From Salvelinus alpinus (lineage: Eukaryota; Chordata; Actinopteri; Salmoniformes; Salmonidae): a stretch of DNA of 64,000 bases. The stretch lies in NCBI RefSeq assembly GCF_045679555.1, contig NC_092096.1, forward strand, positions 20,622,688 to 20,686,687, read 5' to 3'. Below the pieces are notes generated by a model. The model saw only the letters and a program-made list of their open reading frames with translations, had not been told where the DNA came from and ran no database searches. This document shows positions 1 to 11,612 of this stretch, in pieces (positions within the stretch are counted from its first letter, which is position 1; each line of letters starts with the position of its first letter). The position numbers were made by a program, and so were the translations under genes.

Positions 1-181
1 ACTCCAATTTGCTTACCGCCCCAATAGGTCCACAGACGACGCAATCACACTGCACACTGCCCTAACCCATCTGGACAAGAGGAATACCTATGTAAGAATG
101 CTGTTCATCAATTACAGCTCAACATTTAACACCATAGTACCCTCCAAACTCCTCATTAAGCTCGAGACCCTGGGTCTCGAC

Positions 182-1944
182 TAGAGGTCGACCGATTATG
201 ATTTTTCAACGCCGATACGATACCGATTATTGGAGGACCAAAAACGCCGATTTCGATTACTCGGACGATTTTTAAAATTCATTTGTAATAATGACAACTA
301 CAACAATACTGAATGAACACTTATTTTAACTTAATATAATACATCAATAAAATCAATTTAGCCTCAAATAAATAATGAAACGTGTTCAATTTGGTTTAAA
401 TAATGCAAAAACAAAGTGTTGGAGAAGAAAGTAAAAGTGCAATATGTGCAATGTAAGAAAGTTAACGTTTAAGTTCCTTGCTCGGAACATGAGAACATAT
501 GAAAGCTGGTGGTTCCTTTTAACATGAGTCTTCAATATTCCCAGGTAAGAAGTTTTAGGTTGTAGTTATTATAGGAATTATAGGACTATTTCTCTCTATA
601 CCATTTGTATTTCATTAACCTTTGACTATTGAATGTTCTTATAGGCACTTTAGTATTGCCAGTGTAACAGTATAGCTTCCGTCCCTCTCCTCGCTCCTCC
701 CTGGGCTCGAACCAGGTACACAACGACAACAGCCACCCTCGAAGCAGCGTTACCCATGCAGAGCAAGGGGAACAACTACTCCAAGTCTCAGAGCGAGTGA
801 AAATTGAAACGCTATTAGCGCGCACCCCGCTAACTAGCTAGCCATTTCACATCGGTTACACTAGTCTAATCTCGGGAGTTGATAGGCTTGAAGTCATAAA
901 CAGCGCAATGCTTGACGCACAACGAAGAACTGCTGGAAAAACCCACGAAAGTGCTGTTTGAATGAATGCTTACGAGCCTGCTGCTGCCTACCACCACTCA
1001 GTCAGACTGCTCTATCAAATCATAGACTTAGTTATAACATAATAACACACAGAAATACGAGCCTTAGGTCATTAATATGGTCGAATCCGGAAACTATCAT
1101 CTCGAAAACAAGACGTTTATTCTTTCAGTGAAATACGGAACAGTTCCATATATTATCTAAGGGGTGGCATCCATTAGTCTAAATATTCCTGTTACATTGC
1201 ACAACCTTCAATGTTATGTCATAATTACGTAAAATTCTGGCAAATTAGGCGGCCCAAACTGTTGCATATACACTGACTCTAAGGGGCAATGAATGCAAGA
1301 GGAGTGACACAGTTTCACCTGGTTAATATTGCCTGCTAACCTGGATTTCTTTTAGCTAAATATGCAGGTTTAAAAATATATACTTCTGTGTATTGATTTT
1401 AAGAAAGGCATTGATGTTCATGGTTAGGTACACATTGTAGCAACGATACGCACCGCATCGATTATATGCAACGCAGGACACGCTAGATAAACTAGTAATA
1501 TCATCAACCATGTGTAGTTAACTAGTGATTATGATTGATTGATTATTTTTTATAAGATAAGTTTAATGCTAGCTAGCAACTTACCTTGGCTTACTGCATT
1601 CACGTAACAGGCAGTCTCCTCGTGGAGTGCAATGAGGCAGGTGGTTAGAGCGTTGAACTAGTTAACTGTAAGGTTGCAAATTTGAATCCCCCGAGCTGAC
1701 AAGGTGAAAATCTGTCATTCTGCCCCTGAACGAGGCAGTTAACCCACCGTTCCTAGGCCGTCATTGAAAATAAGAATGTGTTCTTAACTGACTTGCCTAC
1801 TTAAATAAAGATTAAATAAAGGTGTAAAAAAAATATATAATAAATCGGCCAAATCGGTGTCCAAAAATACTGATTTCCGATTGTTATGAAAACTTGAAAT
1901 CGGCCCTAATAAATCGGCCATTCCGATTAATTGGTCGACCTCTA
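182..1944. mobile_element. non-autonomous hAT element with 8-bp TSD
   Basis: The terminal inverted repeats start TAGAGGTCGACCGATTA and end TTGGTCGACCTCTA. The copy is bounded by a perfect 8-bp duplication, GTCTCGAC (174-181 and 1945-1952), inside LINE sequence. Subterminal degenerate CCGAT repeats lie at both ends. No transposase is visible, so it is a MITE-like derivative of a hAT family. It contains a tRNA-derived SINE near its right end. Confidence 0.9.
1620..1830 (+). repeat. tRNA-derived SINE inside the hAT element
   Basis: It has A-box-like (GTGGTTAGAGCGTTG) and B-box-like (GCAAATTTGAATCCCC) sequence, then the salmonid SINE body with GGCAGTTAACCCACCGTTCC and CGTCATTGAAAATAAGAATGTG, ending in an AAATAAAGATTAAATAAAG tail. 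The same family recurs at 27690 and 38308. Confidence 0.75.
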
Positions 1945-3179
1945 GTCTCGACCCCGCCCTGTGCCTTTGGGTCCTGGACTTCCTGACGGGCCGCCCCCAG
2001 GTGGTGAGGGTAGGTCACAACATTTCCACCCCGCTGATCCTCAACACTGGGTCCCCACAAGGGTGCGCTGTTCACCCACGACTGCGTGGCCATGCACGCC
2101 TCCAACACAATCATCAAGTTGCAGACGACACTACAGTGGTAGGCCTGATTACCAATAACGACGAGACGGCCTACAGGGAGGAGGTGAGGGCCCTCGGAGT
2201 GTGGTGTCAGGAAAATAACCTCACACTCAATGTCAACAAAACAAAGGCGATGATCGTGGACTTCAGGAAACAGCAGAGGGAGCAGCCCCCTACCTACATT
2301 GACGGGACAGTAGTGGAGAGGGTGGAGAGTTTTAAGTTCCTCGGCGTACACATCACGGACAAACTGAAATGGTCCACCTACAGACAGCGTGGCTGAAAAA
2401 AATTGGCTTGTCACCAAAAACACTCACAAACTTTTACAGATGCACAATCGAGAGCATCCTATCGGGCTGTATCACCGCCTGATACGGCAGCTGCTCCGGC
2501 CATAACCGGAAGGCTCTCCAGAGGGTAGTGAGGTCTGCACAACGCATCACCGAGTGCAAACTACCTGCCCTCCAGGACACCTACACCTGCTGATGTCACA
2601 GGAAGGCCAAAAAGATCATCAAGGACAACAACCACCCGAACCACTGCCTGTTCACCCCGTTACCATCCAGAAGGCGAGGTCAGTACAGGTGCATCAAAGT
2701 GGGGACCGAGAGACTGAAAAACAGCTTCTATTTAAACAGCCATCACTAACATTGAGTGGATGCTGCCAACATACTGACTCAACTCCAGCCACTTTAATAA
2801 TGGAAAATGTATGTAATCAATTTATCACTAGCCACTTTATATAATGTTTAAATACCCTACATTACTCATCTCATATGTATATACTGTACTCTATACCATC
2901 TACTGCATCTTGCCTATGCCGTTCGGCCATCACTCATTTATATATTTTTATGTACATATTCGTATTCATTCCTTTACACTTGTGTGTATAAGGTAGTTGT
3001 TGTGGAATTGTTAGGTTATATTACTTGTTAGATATTACTGCATGGTCGGAACTAGAAGCACAAGGTTTTCGCTACACTTGCATTAACATCTGCTAACCAT
3101 GTGTATGTGACAAATACATTTTATTTTATTTTATTTAAATACCTTCTTACAAAATAATGAGTCATAATTTTATAAATTA

Positions 3180-3782
3180 GATGCAACAAAGCTACAACAT
3201 AAAAATACCTATTCCAGTGGTGACTCAAATCTGTAGCCTATAGAATGGTGATTATGTAACGGTATTCATCATCTGAGGAAGAGGAATCATCGGACCAAAG
3301 CGCAGCGTGGTAAGTGTTCATGCTTGTTTTATTAAAACTGAACACTATAACAAAAATAAACAAGAGCATAACCGAAACAGTCCTGTAAGGTGGAAACACT
3401 AAACAGAAATTAACTACCCACAAAAACCCTGTGAGGAAAAGCTACCTAAGTATGGTTCCCAATCAGAGACAACAATAGACAGCTGTCCCTGATTGAGAAC
3501 CATACCCGGCCAAAACAAAGAAATATAAAAACATAGAATAAATAACATAGAATGCCCACCCAAATCACACCCTGACCAAACCAAAATAGAGACATAAAAA
3601 GCTCTAAGGTCAGGGCGTGACAGAGTAGCCTACATAGCTAATTTATTTTTTAAAACGGGATTGTCTTTTTCTCTCCTTTTCAACGTTACCAGTAATAATG
3701 GAAATCAATAACTGTCTCTGTTTACAAATGCTTCTTTCTTGTAAGCATTTTCCCATCCTGGAGTCCGAGACCTTGTGGAAAT
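3180..3782 (+). repeat. diverged paralogue of the start of the duplicated unit
   Basis: The sequence flanking the solo LTR (about 3200-3254 and 3623-3782) matches the first ~220 bases of both large tandem units (22,927 and 33,547). Shared blocks include CCATCCTGGAGTCC, a GTAAGCATTT block and GGAAATCAATAA. It is clearly more diverged than the two unit copies are from each other. The match stops where the Tc1 element inserted. Confidence 0.7.
3255..3622. mobile_element. solo LTR (TGTAACGG...GCGTGACA)
   Basis: It begins TGTAACGGT and ends GGGCGTGACA (TG...CA), with flanking GATTA/GAGTA as an imperfect 5-bp duplication. The interior carries the GGTTCCCAATCAGAGACAA and TGATTGAGAACCATA blocks also found in the elements at 27,981 and 38,481. 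No internal retroelement genes are attached. Confidence 0.7.
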
Positions 3783-4001
3783 ACAGTTGAAGTCGGAAGT
3801 TTACATACACCTGAGCCAAATACATTTAAACTCAGTTTTAAACAATTCCTGACATTTAATCCTAGTAAAAAGTTCCTGTCTTAGGTCAGTTTTTTATTTT
3901 AAGAATGTGACATGTCAGAATAATAGTATAGAGAGTGATTTATTTCAGCTTTTGTTTCTTTCATCACATTCCCAGTGGGTTAGAAGTTTACATACACTCA
4001 A

Positions 4002-5524
4002 TTAGTATTTGGTAGAATTGCCTTTAAATTGTTTAACTTGGGTCAAACGTTTCGGGTAGCCTTCCACAAGTTTCCCACAATAAGTTGGGTGAATTTTTGC
4101 CCATTCCTCCTGACAGATCTGGTGTAACTGAGTCAGGTTTGTAGGCTTCCTTTCTCGCACACGCTTTTTCAGTTCTGCCCACAAATTTTCTATCGGCTTG
4201 AGGTCAGGGCTTTGTGATGGCCAGTCCAATACATTGACGTTGTTGTCCTTAAGCCATTTTGCCACAACTTTGGAAGTATTTTTGGGGTCATTGTCCATTT
4301 GGAAGACACATTTGCGACCAAGCTTTAACTTCCTTACTGATGTCTTGAGATGTTGCTTCAATATATCCACATAATTTTCTTTCCTCATGATGCCATCTAT
4401 TTTGTGAAGTGCACCAGCCCCTCCTGCAGCAAAGCACCCCCACAACATGATGCCCCCGTGCTTCATGGTTGGGATGGTGTTTTTTGGCTTGCAAGCCTCA
4501 CCTTTTTTCCTCCAAACATAATGATGGTCATTATGGCCAAACAGTTCTATTTTTGTTTCATCAGACCAGAGAACATTTCTCCAAAAAGTAAGATCTTTGT
4601 CCCCATGTGCAGTTGCAAACCGCAGTCTGGCTTTTATATGGCGGTTTTGGAGCAGTGGCTTCTTCCTTGCTGAGCTGCCTTTCAGGTTATGTTGATATAG
4701 GACTCGTTTTACTGTAGATATAGATATTGTGGCAAAGAAGGGAGTTGAGGGATAAATGGCAGATATGTGAGAGCAGAACTAATAAACGGGCTCTGCCTTC
4801 TCACTAAAATGGCCACCCCGATCAGAACTACAGATCACAAAATGGACGATCTGCCAAAACTACAATTCCCAGAAGCAAGGGGAACCCTCAGAAGGTGGGG
4901 CCGACCCACAGATAAGTGGTCAAGACCCAACAGGAAGAGAGAGAAAGGGCTGGAAGGATCTGTGAACCATAGAGAGGGAGATGATATATATCGGATGGAT
5001 TTAACCGTGTATGAGCTGGACTATTGGATTTACCTATTGGCGTTTGGACCTGGACCTACTGAGAACCCGATTCGTGTACCGAACACTGCTATCCTTGACC
5101 TTGCCTGCGGCCTGGGTGGACCAAAACAAACACACTGGTACTGTCCTGTTCGAAAGAACTCTCATTCTGGTGTGATTTTGGGGACGGTTTCCCACTTAAT
5201 TTGTGACAAACGCTCCTAATCTTGAAGAGGTTTGCCACAATAATGTTGTACCTGTGTCCTCCAGCATCTTCACAAGGTCGTTGTTCTGGGATTGATTTTC
5301 ACTTTTCGCACCAATGTACGTTTATCTCTAGGAGACAGAACGCGTTTCCTTCCTGAGCGGTATGACGGCTGTGTGGTCCCATGGTGTTTATACTTGTGTG
5401 CTACTGTCTGTACAGATGAACGTGGTACCTTCAGGCGTTTGGAAATTGCACCCAAGAATGAACCAGACTTGAGGTCTACACATTTTTTTCTGAGGTCTTG
5501 GCTGATTTCTTTTGATTTTCCCAT
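4002..5524 (-). pseudogene. Tc1-like DDE transposase pseudogene
   Basis: Reading on minus, 5524-5270 encodes the paired-like DNA-binding N-terminus (MGKSKEISQDLRKKCV..., then a GRKRVLSP linker). After the insert, 4494-4002 encodes the catalytic C-terminus: the QMDNDPKNTSK segment with the second catalytic Asp, the SPDLKPIENLWAELK segment with the third acidic residue, and a family-typical tail ending near GNSTKY. Frameshifts and the insertion remove the middle. It would have bound the element's inverted repeats and cut at TA sites; this copy cannot make a full enzyme. Confidence 0.9.
4727..5240. mobile_element. insert within Tc1, candidate solo LTR
   Basis: This segment is absent from the normal Tc1 layout. 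It starts TTGTGGCAAAG and ends TTTGCCACAA, so a TG...CA unit with short inverted ends fits 4728-5239. An AATAAA lies at 4781-4786. No clean target duplication can be read. A 150-codon open frame on plus inside it resembles nothing I recognise and is probably fortuitous. LTR is the best reading; another terminal-repeat element is possible. Confidence 0.4.
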
Positions 5525-5621
5525 GATGTCAAGCAAAGAGGCACTGAGTTTGAAGGTAGACCTTGAAATACATCCACAGATACACCTCCAATTGACTCAA
5601 ATGATGTAAATTAGCCTATAA

Positions 5622-5738
<117 letters not shown>

Positions 5739-5912
5739 TGAAATAATCTGTCTAAACAATTGCTGGAAAAATAACTTGTGTCATGCACAAAGTAGATGTC
5801 CTAACCGACTTGCCAAAACTATAGTTTGTTAACAAGAAATTTGTGGAATGGTTGAATAACGAGTTTTAATGACTCCAACCTAAGTGTATGTAAACTTCCG
5901 ACTTCAACTGTA

Positions 5913-8640
5913 CCATCACACGGGTGTGATCATTCTACAGTGGTGATTTGAAGGCTTATTTAGAACGGACAGTTTCGAATGACGCAAAAATCATTTGAAT
6001 TGGCCACACTGTTTTTTCAGAAACTATTTACACAAACACAGTCCTTGCAAAGTTATGTCCAGAATGTGAGCACTTTATTTTTGGATGCAATGTTCAGATA
6101 TTCACAGAAGTATTTATAGCACAACACAATCATCCAAACCCGAAAAATATAGGTTACACTTGTCCTAGCGCTAACTGAGGAAAGATTTTTGCAACACAAG
6201 CGGTCATATTTTTATAACTCTTGGCTGACATAAACGACATTGTTTTATCTAATAACAATTACTATTTATAATTAATCACATCACGACTGAGCTCACATTG
6301 ATCGAAATAATTGAATAAAACACATTCTAAAAATCGAAAGTAATCCGACGATGATTAGTTTCAGCGTTCCGCCATGCTTTTTTCCTCTCACAGAAACCAA
6401 AGATAATAAGAGAAGACAAGATGAGTTTGGTCTGTTTATAGTATGCATGTTGAAGGGTTGTGTTGTCTACCATCGTTCGCATCCCACCGTTCACTTCCTG
6501 AAGTTCTCAAAAATTTTGTGAACCCTTACTCACCTCATTTTGTTATAACATCTTTGGTCTGACAGACGTGAAACCCAGAAAGCATTGTATGTCAACAAAC
6601 ATGGCTCCACACATAGCTGGAAATAGCTTAGCTCATCATAATCAGTACAACCTTCCAAAAACTATTTTACACACATAATATGTGCCCATTACAATCGATG
6701 CAAGAATCGGAAAGCATGATTTATCACCGGAAATTGAAAACATGTGAATAAAACAGTAAATATATCAATAATAATTCAGCCATTCAGTGTTGTTGTTTAT
6801 GTATGTAGCTAGCTAGATAAGCTGTAGCATTAGCTCAGATATCAGAATAAAAAATTGTTGACTTGCATAAAGCTGGAAAGGGTTACAAAAGTATCTCTAA
6901 AAGCCTTGATGTTCAGGACTGGCTGTCCTGCAAAGATGACTGCAAGAGCACAGCGCAGAATGCTCAATGAGGTTAAATAGAATTCTAGAGTGTCAGCTAA
7001 AGACTTACAGAAATCAATCAATCAATCAAACTTATTTATAAAACCCTTCTTACATCAGCTGATGTCGAGGGTGCAACAGGTCAGCACCTCAGGAGTAAAA
7101 TGTCTGGGACAATGTTAGCTAACCCTAACCCTTTTCATAACCTGAACTTAATTAACCTAACCTGCTATGTTAATTATCTTAACCAATCTACTAGTAAAAG
7201 TCACAGTAGCTGTACTTCAAGTCAAAACTGTGTTTGTTGGATGACATAGCAAAAACATTTGATCTGTGTAGCGTGATGGCAATGAAGACTCCTCAATGCT
7301 TCAGTGTGACAGTCCATCCACATGGTATTGGGGGAACTGTTCAGGACTCAGTGGAAGATCTAATCAGATCCCAAACATAAAGCATATAGCTGTCTACAGC
7401 CCTGTAATTGAGCTGCCTCAACCACTAAAGAAAAACACTGCAATCTGGCTCCTTTACCTTACAGTTCTCAGAGAGAATGTATGAGCTAGCTACTTGCTTC
7501 ACTGAATCCTGAGTTCTCGATTTTCCATTGATGAATACATTCAAGCTTTGCTTTCTCTGCCCTGTTAAGTTACCATCCTACACTTCATTTTCATATAGAA
7601 AATATTGGCTGAGCATTCACTGTATAACAGTAAATCATCAAGGCTCAAATGTGTGAAAATATTGCAATAAAATACTTTATGATTAAGTGAAATATTATTT
7701 GCATGCTTCCTTCACACACACACACTTATGGGCAGTGATTTCCAGACAGTTTCACTTTGTGCTTACATGAACTCTTGATTTACAATTTCATTTTAATTTC
7801 CTTTTATAAGAAATTGAGCTTCTTCTTGTGACTAATTAAACATGCATATCACAATATTATCTTCCACCAAAAACAAAGTTTCTGATTATGTTTTAAACAA
7901 GCAATTAAAGTCAGCATTTTTTAAATAAAATAAGTATACTTAACATGCATCTAAATATCAGCAGTGGCAATATACTGCAAAACTAAAAATGTAGAACAAA
8001 TGCACTCAAACGTTCAATAGCAAAAGTTGTCGAAGACAATACATTTATTGTTAAGAGGAATTTAATTCCTATGTTTATCAACCAATTCAATTAAAACACT
8101 CTGCCCATACATACAAATTTGTAAGATACTTATAAGCATAAAATGGACAGAAACCAGTCTCAAAGTCAACCAATAGTGTTTATTCTAGAGAGTACTGATC
8201 ATAGTACAATTTACATCAGGTTATATAATAAAGATGATGTCATAGGTTTTAATGTCCATCCTCCTCTCGGATACAATGGCAGTACAGTTAACGTTCTCAT
8301 TACTGTCTGCCACCTGTTAAACTATCTGCAACCAACCCAAGGTCTTTCCCCTCCCTGGGTAGACACATCATTCAAGCCTGTCTGAAGATAAACCCATTCT
8401 TTCTAACAAGGAACACATTACATTCAGCATTATGATAATAAGATTCATTCATACAGTAACATAGTAGTATTCTGTTTAGTTATAATTCTAAGTCAAACAT
8501 ATACATAGTCATTTATTCATAAAAATCCCATAACAATTATCATTTACATTTTAGATCAATTGTTCACACAAATCATGTGCCATAATAATAATAAGGGACA
8601 CTTAATTCATCTTTGACTACATGAACAAAAACAACTTTTG
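5913..8640. other. no gene seen; one short interspersed-repeat scrap
   Basis: AT-rich non-coding sequence between the Tc1 copy and the 3' end of the minus-strand GIMAP gene. I see no supported open frame. A short fragment at 7015-7075 (CAATCAAACTTATTTATAAA... CATCAGCTGATGTC) belongs to a repeat common in teleost genomes. 8400-8660 is probably the 3' UTR of the GIMAP gene. Confidence 0.5.
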
Positions 8641-8660
8641 CAATATGGATTGTTTTCCCC

Positions 8661-11378
8661 TCATGGCCCAGAAATGCATCTGATCTTCTCCATCAGCTCA
8701 TTAACCTGGTGTTCATTGTGGTCTTTGTTTCTGAACACATGGTATGCGCCCTCACAGTGCTGAACCATATCTTTGAGATGTAATTCTGCAGCTGTGAGGA
8801 ATTCTTCTATGCTGTCCTTTAGATCCTCTCCACGAGTGAAGAGGACAATCATTTTGGTAATGATGTCATGGTCAAAAACCTTTTGTAATTTACATAATAT
8901 ATCTCGTTCACCATCTGTGAATCGGCCAACCTGAATGGCCAATAAGTACACACAAGAACCAGACTGACAGAGTTTTCTGCATTTCTCAATCTGTTCATTT
9001 CTAACTGAAAGGTCAATAGCTTCATCAAAGAAGTCAGGGGTATCAATGACCCTCACATGCCTCCCACACATTTGACTCTCTATGACCTGACAGTCTCTAG
9101 TAACTGGTGAAGCGCTTGCATATGATACAAAACGTTTGGTTCCAAGGATTGTGTTTCCACTAGCACTCTTTCCAGATCCTGTCTGTCCCAGCAGCACGAT
9201 GTTCAATGTATTGCTAGGATTGCAGGGACTTCCACCTGATGAGGGACAATCAAGGTAGACAGTAAACATAGAAATAATATTATTGAATAAATCCAAATCC
9301 GTAATGTTTAATCCACCTATTTTTTTATTTACTTTAAATTGGAATTGAAAAGAGGGAATTTAATTAGAATTTTTATGGATTCACCCAAACCCTGGTATTA
9401 AGAAAACTCCCCTCAAGGGCTTACCATGCATTTCAGTGCGATTGTTAGATGTGGAAGCGCCATCTTCTAACCCTCTGTCTGCAAGTTCGTGATTCTTCCT
9501 GGAACTAAGGTATGCAGTCATGACAAATCACATCTTTACTAGTCTTGACAACTTTAGAACAGAGACATTTTAAATGCAATTATATTTATGTAATTTGGTC
9601 TTACCTGTCATCCAGGGCCTTTCTTTTACCCCTCAAAGTTTTGCTTCTGTATTTCACAATGTCCTCAGAGTACCTGTTGTAGCTATACTTAACTGGACTT
9701 TTTAAGTCTGCCAAGTGTTTGTCCAGATCATTAGTGGTACAGATTTTTAATTTGGGCATGTCTAACACTTTGGGGTTGTGACTGCTTGGTAACACAACTG
9801 TTAAGTTATTTTTTATTGATTTATCAAAGGTACTCACTAAAAATTTAACTTGCTTTTCAACCTCATCTTGCATTACCTGTCCTTCCTCAATTACAAGCAG
9901 GAACGCATGAGGGCCTGGGTATGAAAGTGCCATACAATCAATAATTAGCTGGTTTGGATTATGGTTTTCTTCAATATCTGGGGTGTAGATAACAGTATGG
10001 GATGTGCCTTCCTCTCGTTGACATTCTGTTGTATCATCAGTAAAAACTTGATTCTTCAGGAGATGGTTTCCAATGAAGCTCTTCGAAACCGATTTCTTTC
10101 CGAACAGAACGATGGTACCTGAAAGATAAAGACTTGTATCTTTGAGAATAAAAATATTTTCCAAAATATGACACTACCATGAGGCTTTACTATTGCAAGA
10201 AAAATGATCGCCTAGTAACATTTACAATGTCAGTGACTACATTCATATTGTATCCACAATATGTTCTATGTAATTCCATGTGAATTGTGTTTCTACATTC
10301 TAAGTAGGAACTTATAAGCAGCCCTCAAAATGTATTGAACAATTGTAGAAATATATTACTGTAACAGAGTATCAAATACAGTAAATAACAAAGTTATACT
10401 TTCAACATGTCTTTAAAAATGTTTTTATTTATTAAGGCTTTTAAAGATGGCTGTTGTGTCATAAGGCAAAGACCCGCTTTTAACCTATGCTGACACCATA
10501 GATGTGTGTCATTACAGCTAGACCACAACATTTCCTTTAAACATTTATTTTTATTTTTTACAAGTAACAGTTGGGTCTGTTTAAAAAAAAGTGAGCTGAC
10601 AGCATACTATAAGGGATATGATACTACCCTGTGGGCTAGACCACATTGTACTCTGCAAACTTATGTACCCATGGTCTGGTGTAAACATTATTTTCACTTG
10701 TTATGATTTTGTCTTATTTCACATGTGTATTAATACACAGGTGATTTGGAAATGTTACATTTATTTGAATATCACAACTCCCCCTGAGAATGTCAGAGTG
10801 TGGTCACAACTAGGGTCTGTCATCAGTGACCCTGGAACAATTAGGTTTAAGGCTCCTTTCTCAAGGGCAGGTCAACAGATTTTTCACGTTCTCGGCTAGG
10901 GGATTTGAACTAGTAATCTTTCAGTTACTGGCCCAACGTGCTAAACGATAGGCTACCTGCCACCCCTAATTGAAACCCAGGTTGTGGGACACATTTGGCC
11001 TCAAACCCGGGTCTGCAGCCACACTCACTAACCACAGCACCAATAGGGTTAAACTAAATGGGGTATATTGCAACATGCCTACCTAGGCAAGGCTTACAGT
11101 ACTCAGCACCTGGTAAGTTATAAGATGGATACTGTATATCAGTTATTATGAGAGAACCCTGACATGTAAGGCAAATTAATTTGTAGAGCAGTAACAAAAA
11201 TGTGACAGTTAACAAAATCACAAACCATACATTTACACAGCCATACGCTTTTTCTTAAAGGAAGAAAGAAAAAAATGCCTGAAAAACAAATCACTATCAT
11301 TGACACCGTATTAAAATGGAAATAAAAGGAAAACCCCGTAGATTGTTGTATTAAAAAGTCAAACTTACTTTGAGACAT
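8661..11378 (-). CDS. GIMAP/AIG1-type GTPase, two AIG1 domains, four exons
   Basis: Exons on minus: 11378-11369, 10118-9605, 9504-9425, 9235-8661. All have AG acceptors and GT donors, phases 1, 2, 1, and sum to 1179 nt (392 aa plus stop), which supports the model. Domain 1 (about residues 4-170) has the AIG1 fold signature GPHAFLLVIEEG, but its P-loop has decayed to FGKKSVSKSF and no NKxD-like box is visible, so it probably cannot hydrolyse GTP. Domain 2 (from about residue 210) is canonical: GQTGSGKSASGNTIL P-loop near 218, DTPDFFD switch II/G3 near 267, AIQVGRFTDGE conserved box, FTRGEDL G4. Family members act in lymphocyte survival and immune responses on membranes of ER, Golgi or lipid droplets; the tandem-domain form resembles GIMAP8-like fish genes. 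No transmembrane tail is seen. It is divergent from the gene at 11,613. Confidence 0.85.
10885..10975 (-). repeat. tRNA-derived SINE fragment in GIMAP intron 1
   Basis: The reverse strand reads as a tRNA-like head: GGTAGCCTATCGTTTAGC (A box region) and AAGATTACTAGTTCAAATCC (B box region). It is truncated. Confidence 0.6.
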
Positions 11379-11612
11379 TGTCCTCTCTAAGCAATTCCCA
11401 CAAACACCAACACTTGAAAATAGTAAAGGTTTGCGAGGTCTTCAGTATTTGGTCGGTGCAAAAGTGAAATAGGCAAGGGTTTAGCGTCCTCGTTTTATAC
11501 TGAGAGATGTCAGGTTACTAAAGAGTGGGCGGTTCTTAAACCCTACATAAAAATAGTGCTGGACCACTGCTCTTAAATTCACTACATTCATTTTCAACTG
11601 AACCAAGACACA
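11379..11612. promoter_or_regulatory. shared bidirectional promoter of the GIMAP pair
   Basis: These 234 bases separate the two start codons, so both 5' UTRs and core promoters must lie here unless non-coding upstream exons exist. A TTTTATAC element at about 11,494-11,501 is a possible TATA box. The compact head-to-head layout suggests shared control, as expected for immune GTPases of one cluster; that is inference. Confidence 0.55.

Larger units (their letters stand above)
1..3140 (+). mobile_element. LINE retrotransposon fragment (Jockey/CR1/Rex1-like), split by a hAT element
   Basis: Both flanks of the hAT insertion translate on plus as non-LTR reverse transcriptase. Bases 1-181 give the fingers/palm region ([12 protein letters not shown], a degenerate AFD-like FNTIVP). 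Bases 1945-2400 give a GSPQG motif, an ADDTTVVG catalytic box with a frameshift just before it, and a thumb region with LTLNVNKTKAMIVDF and FKFLGVHI. The 3' part (2400-2850) holds frameshifted C-terminal sequence, and the copy ends near 3130 in TTTTATTTTATTTTA-like tail repeats. Frameshifts and stops make it a dead copy. The 5' end lies outside the window. Family assignment beyond the CR1/Jockey group is tentative. Confidence 0.8.

Noticed and set aside
4767..5219. 150-residue host protein
   Set aside because: It lies wholly inside a terminal-repeat insert in a Tc1 copy and shows no domain.
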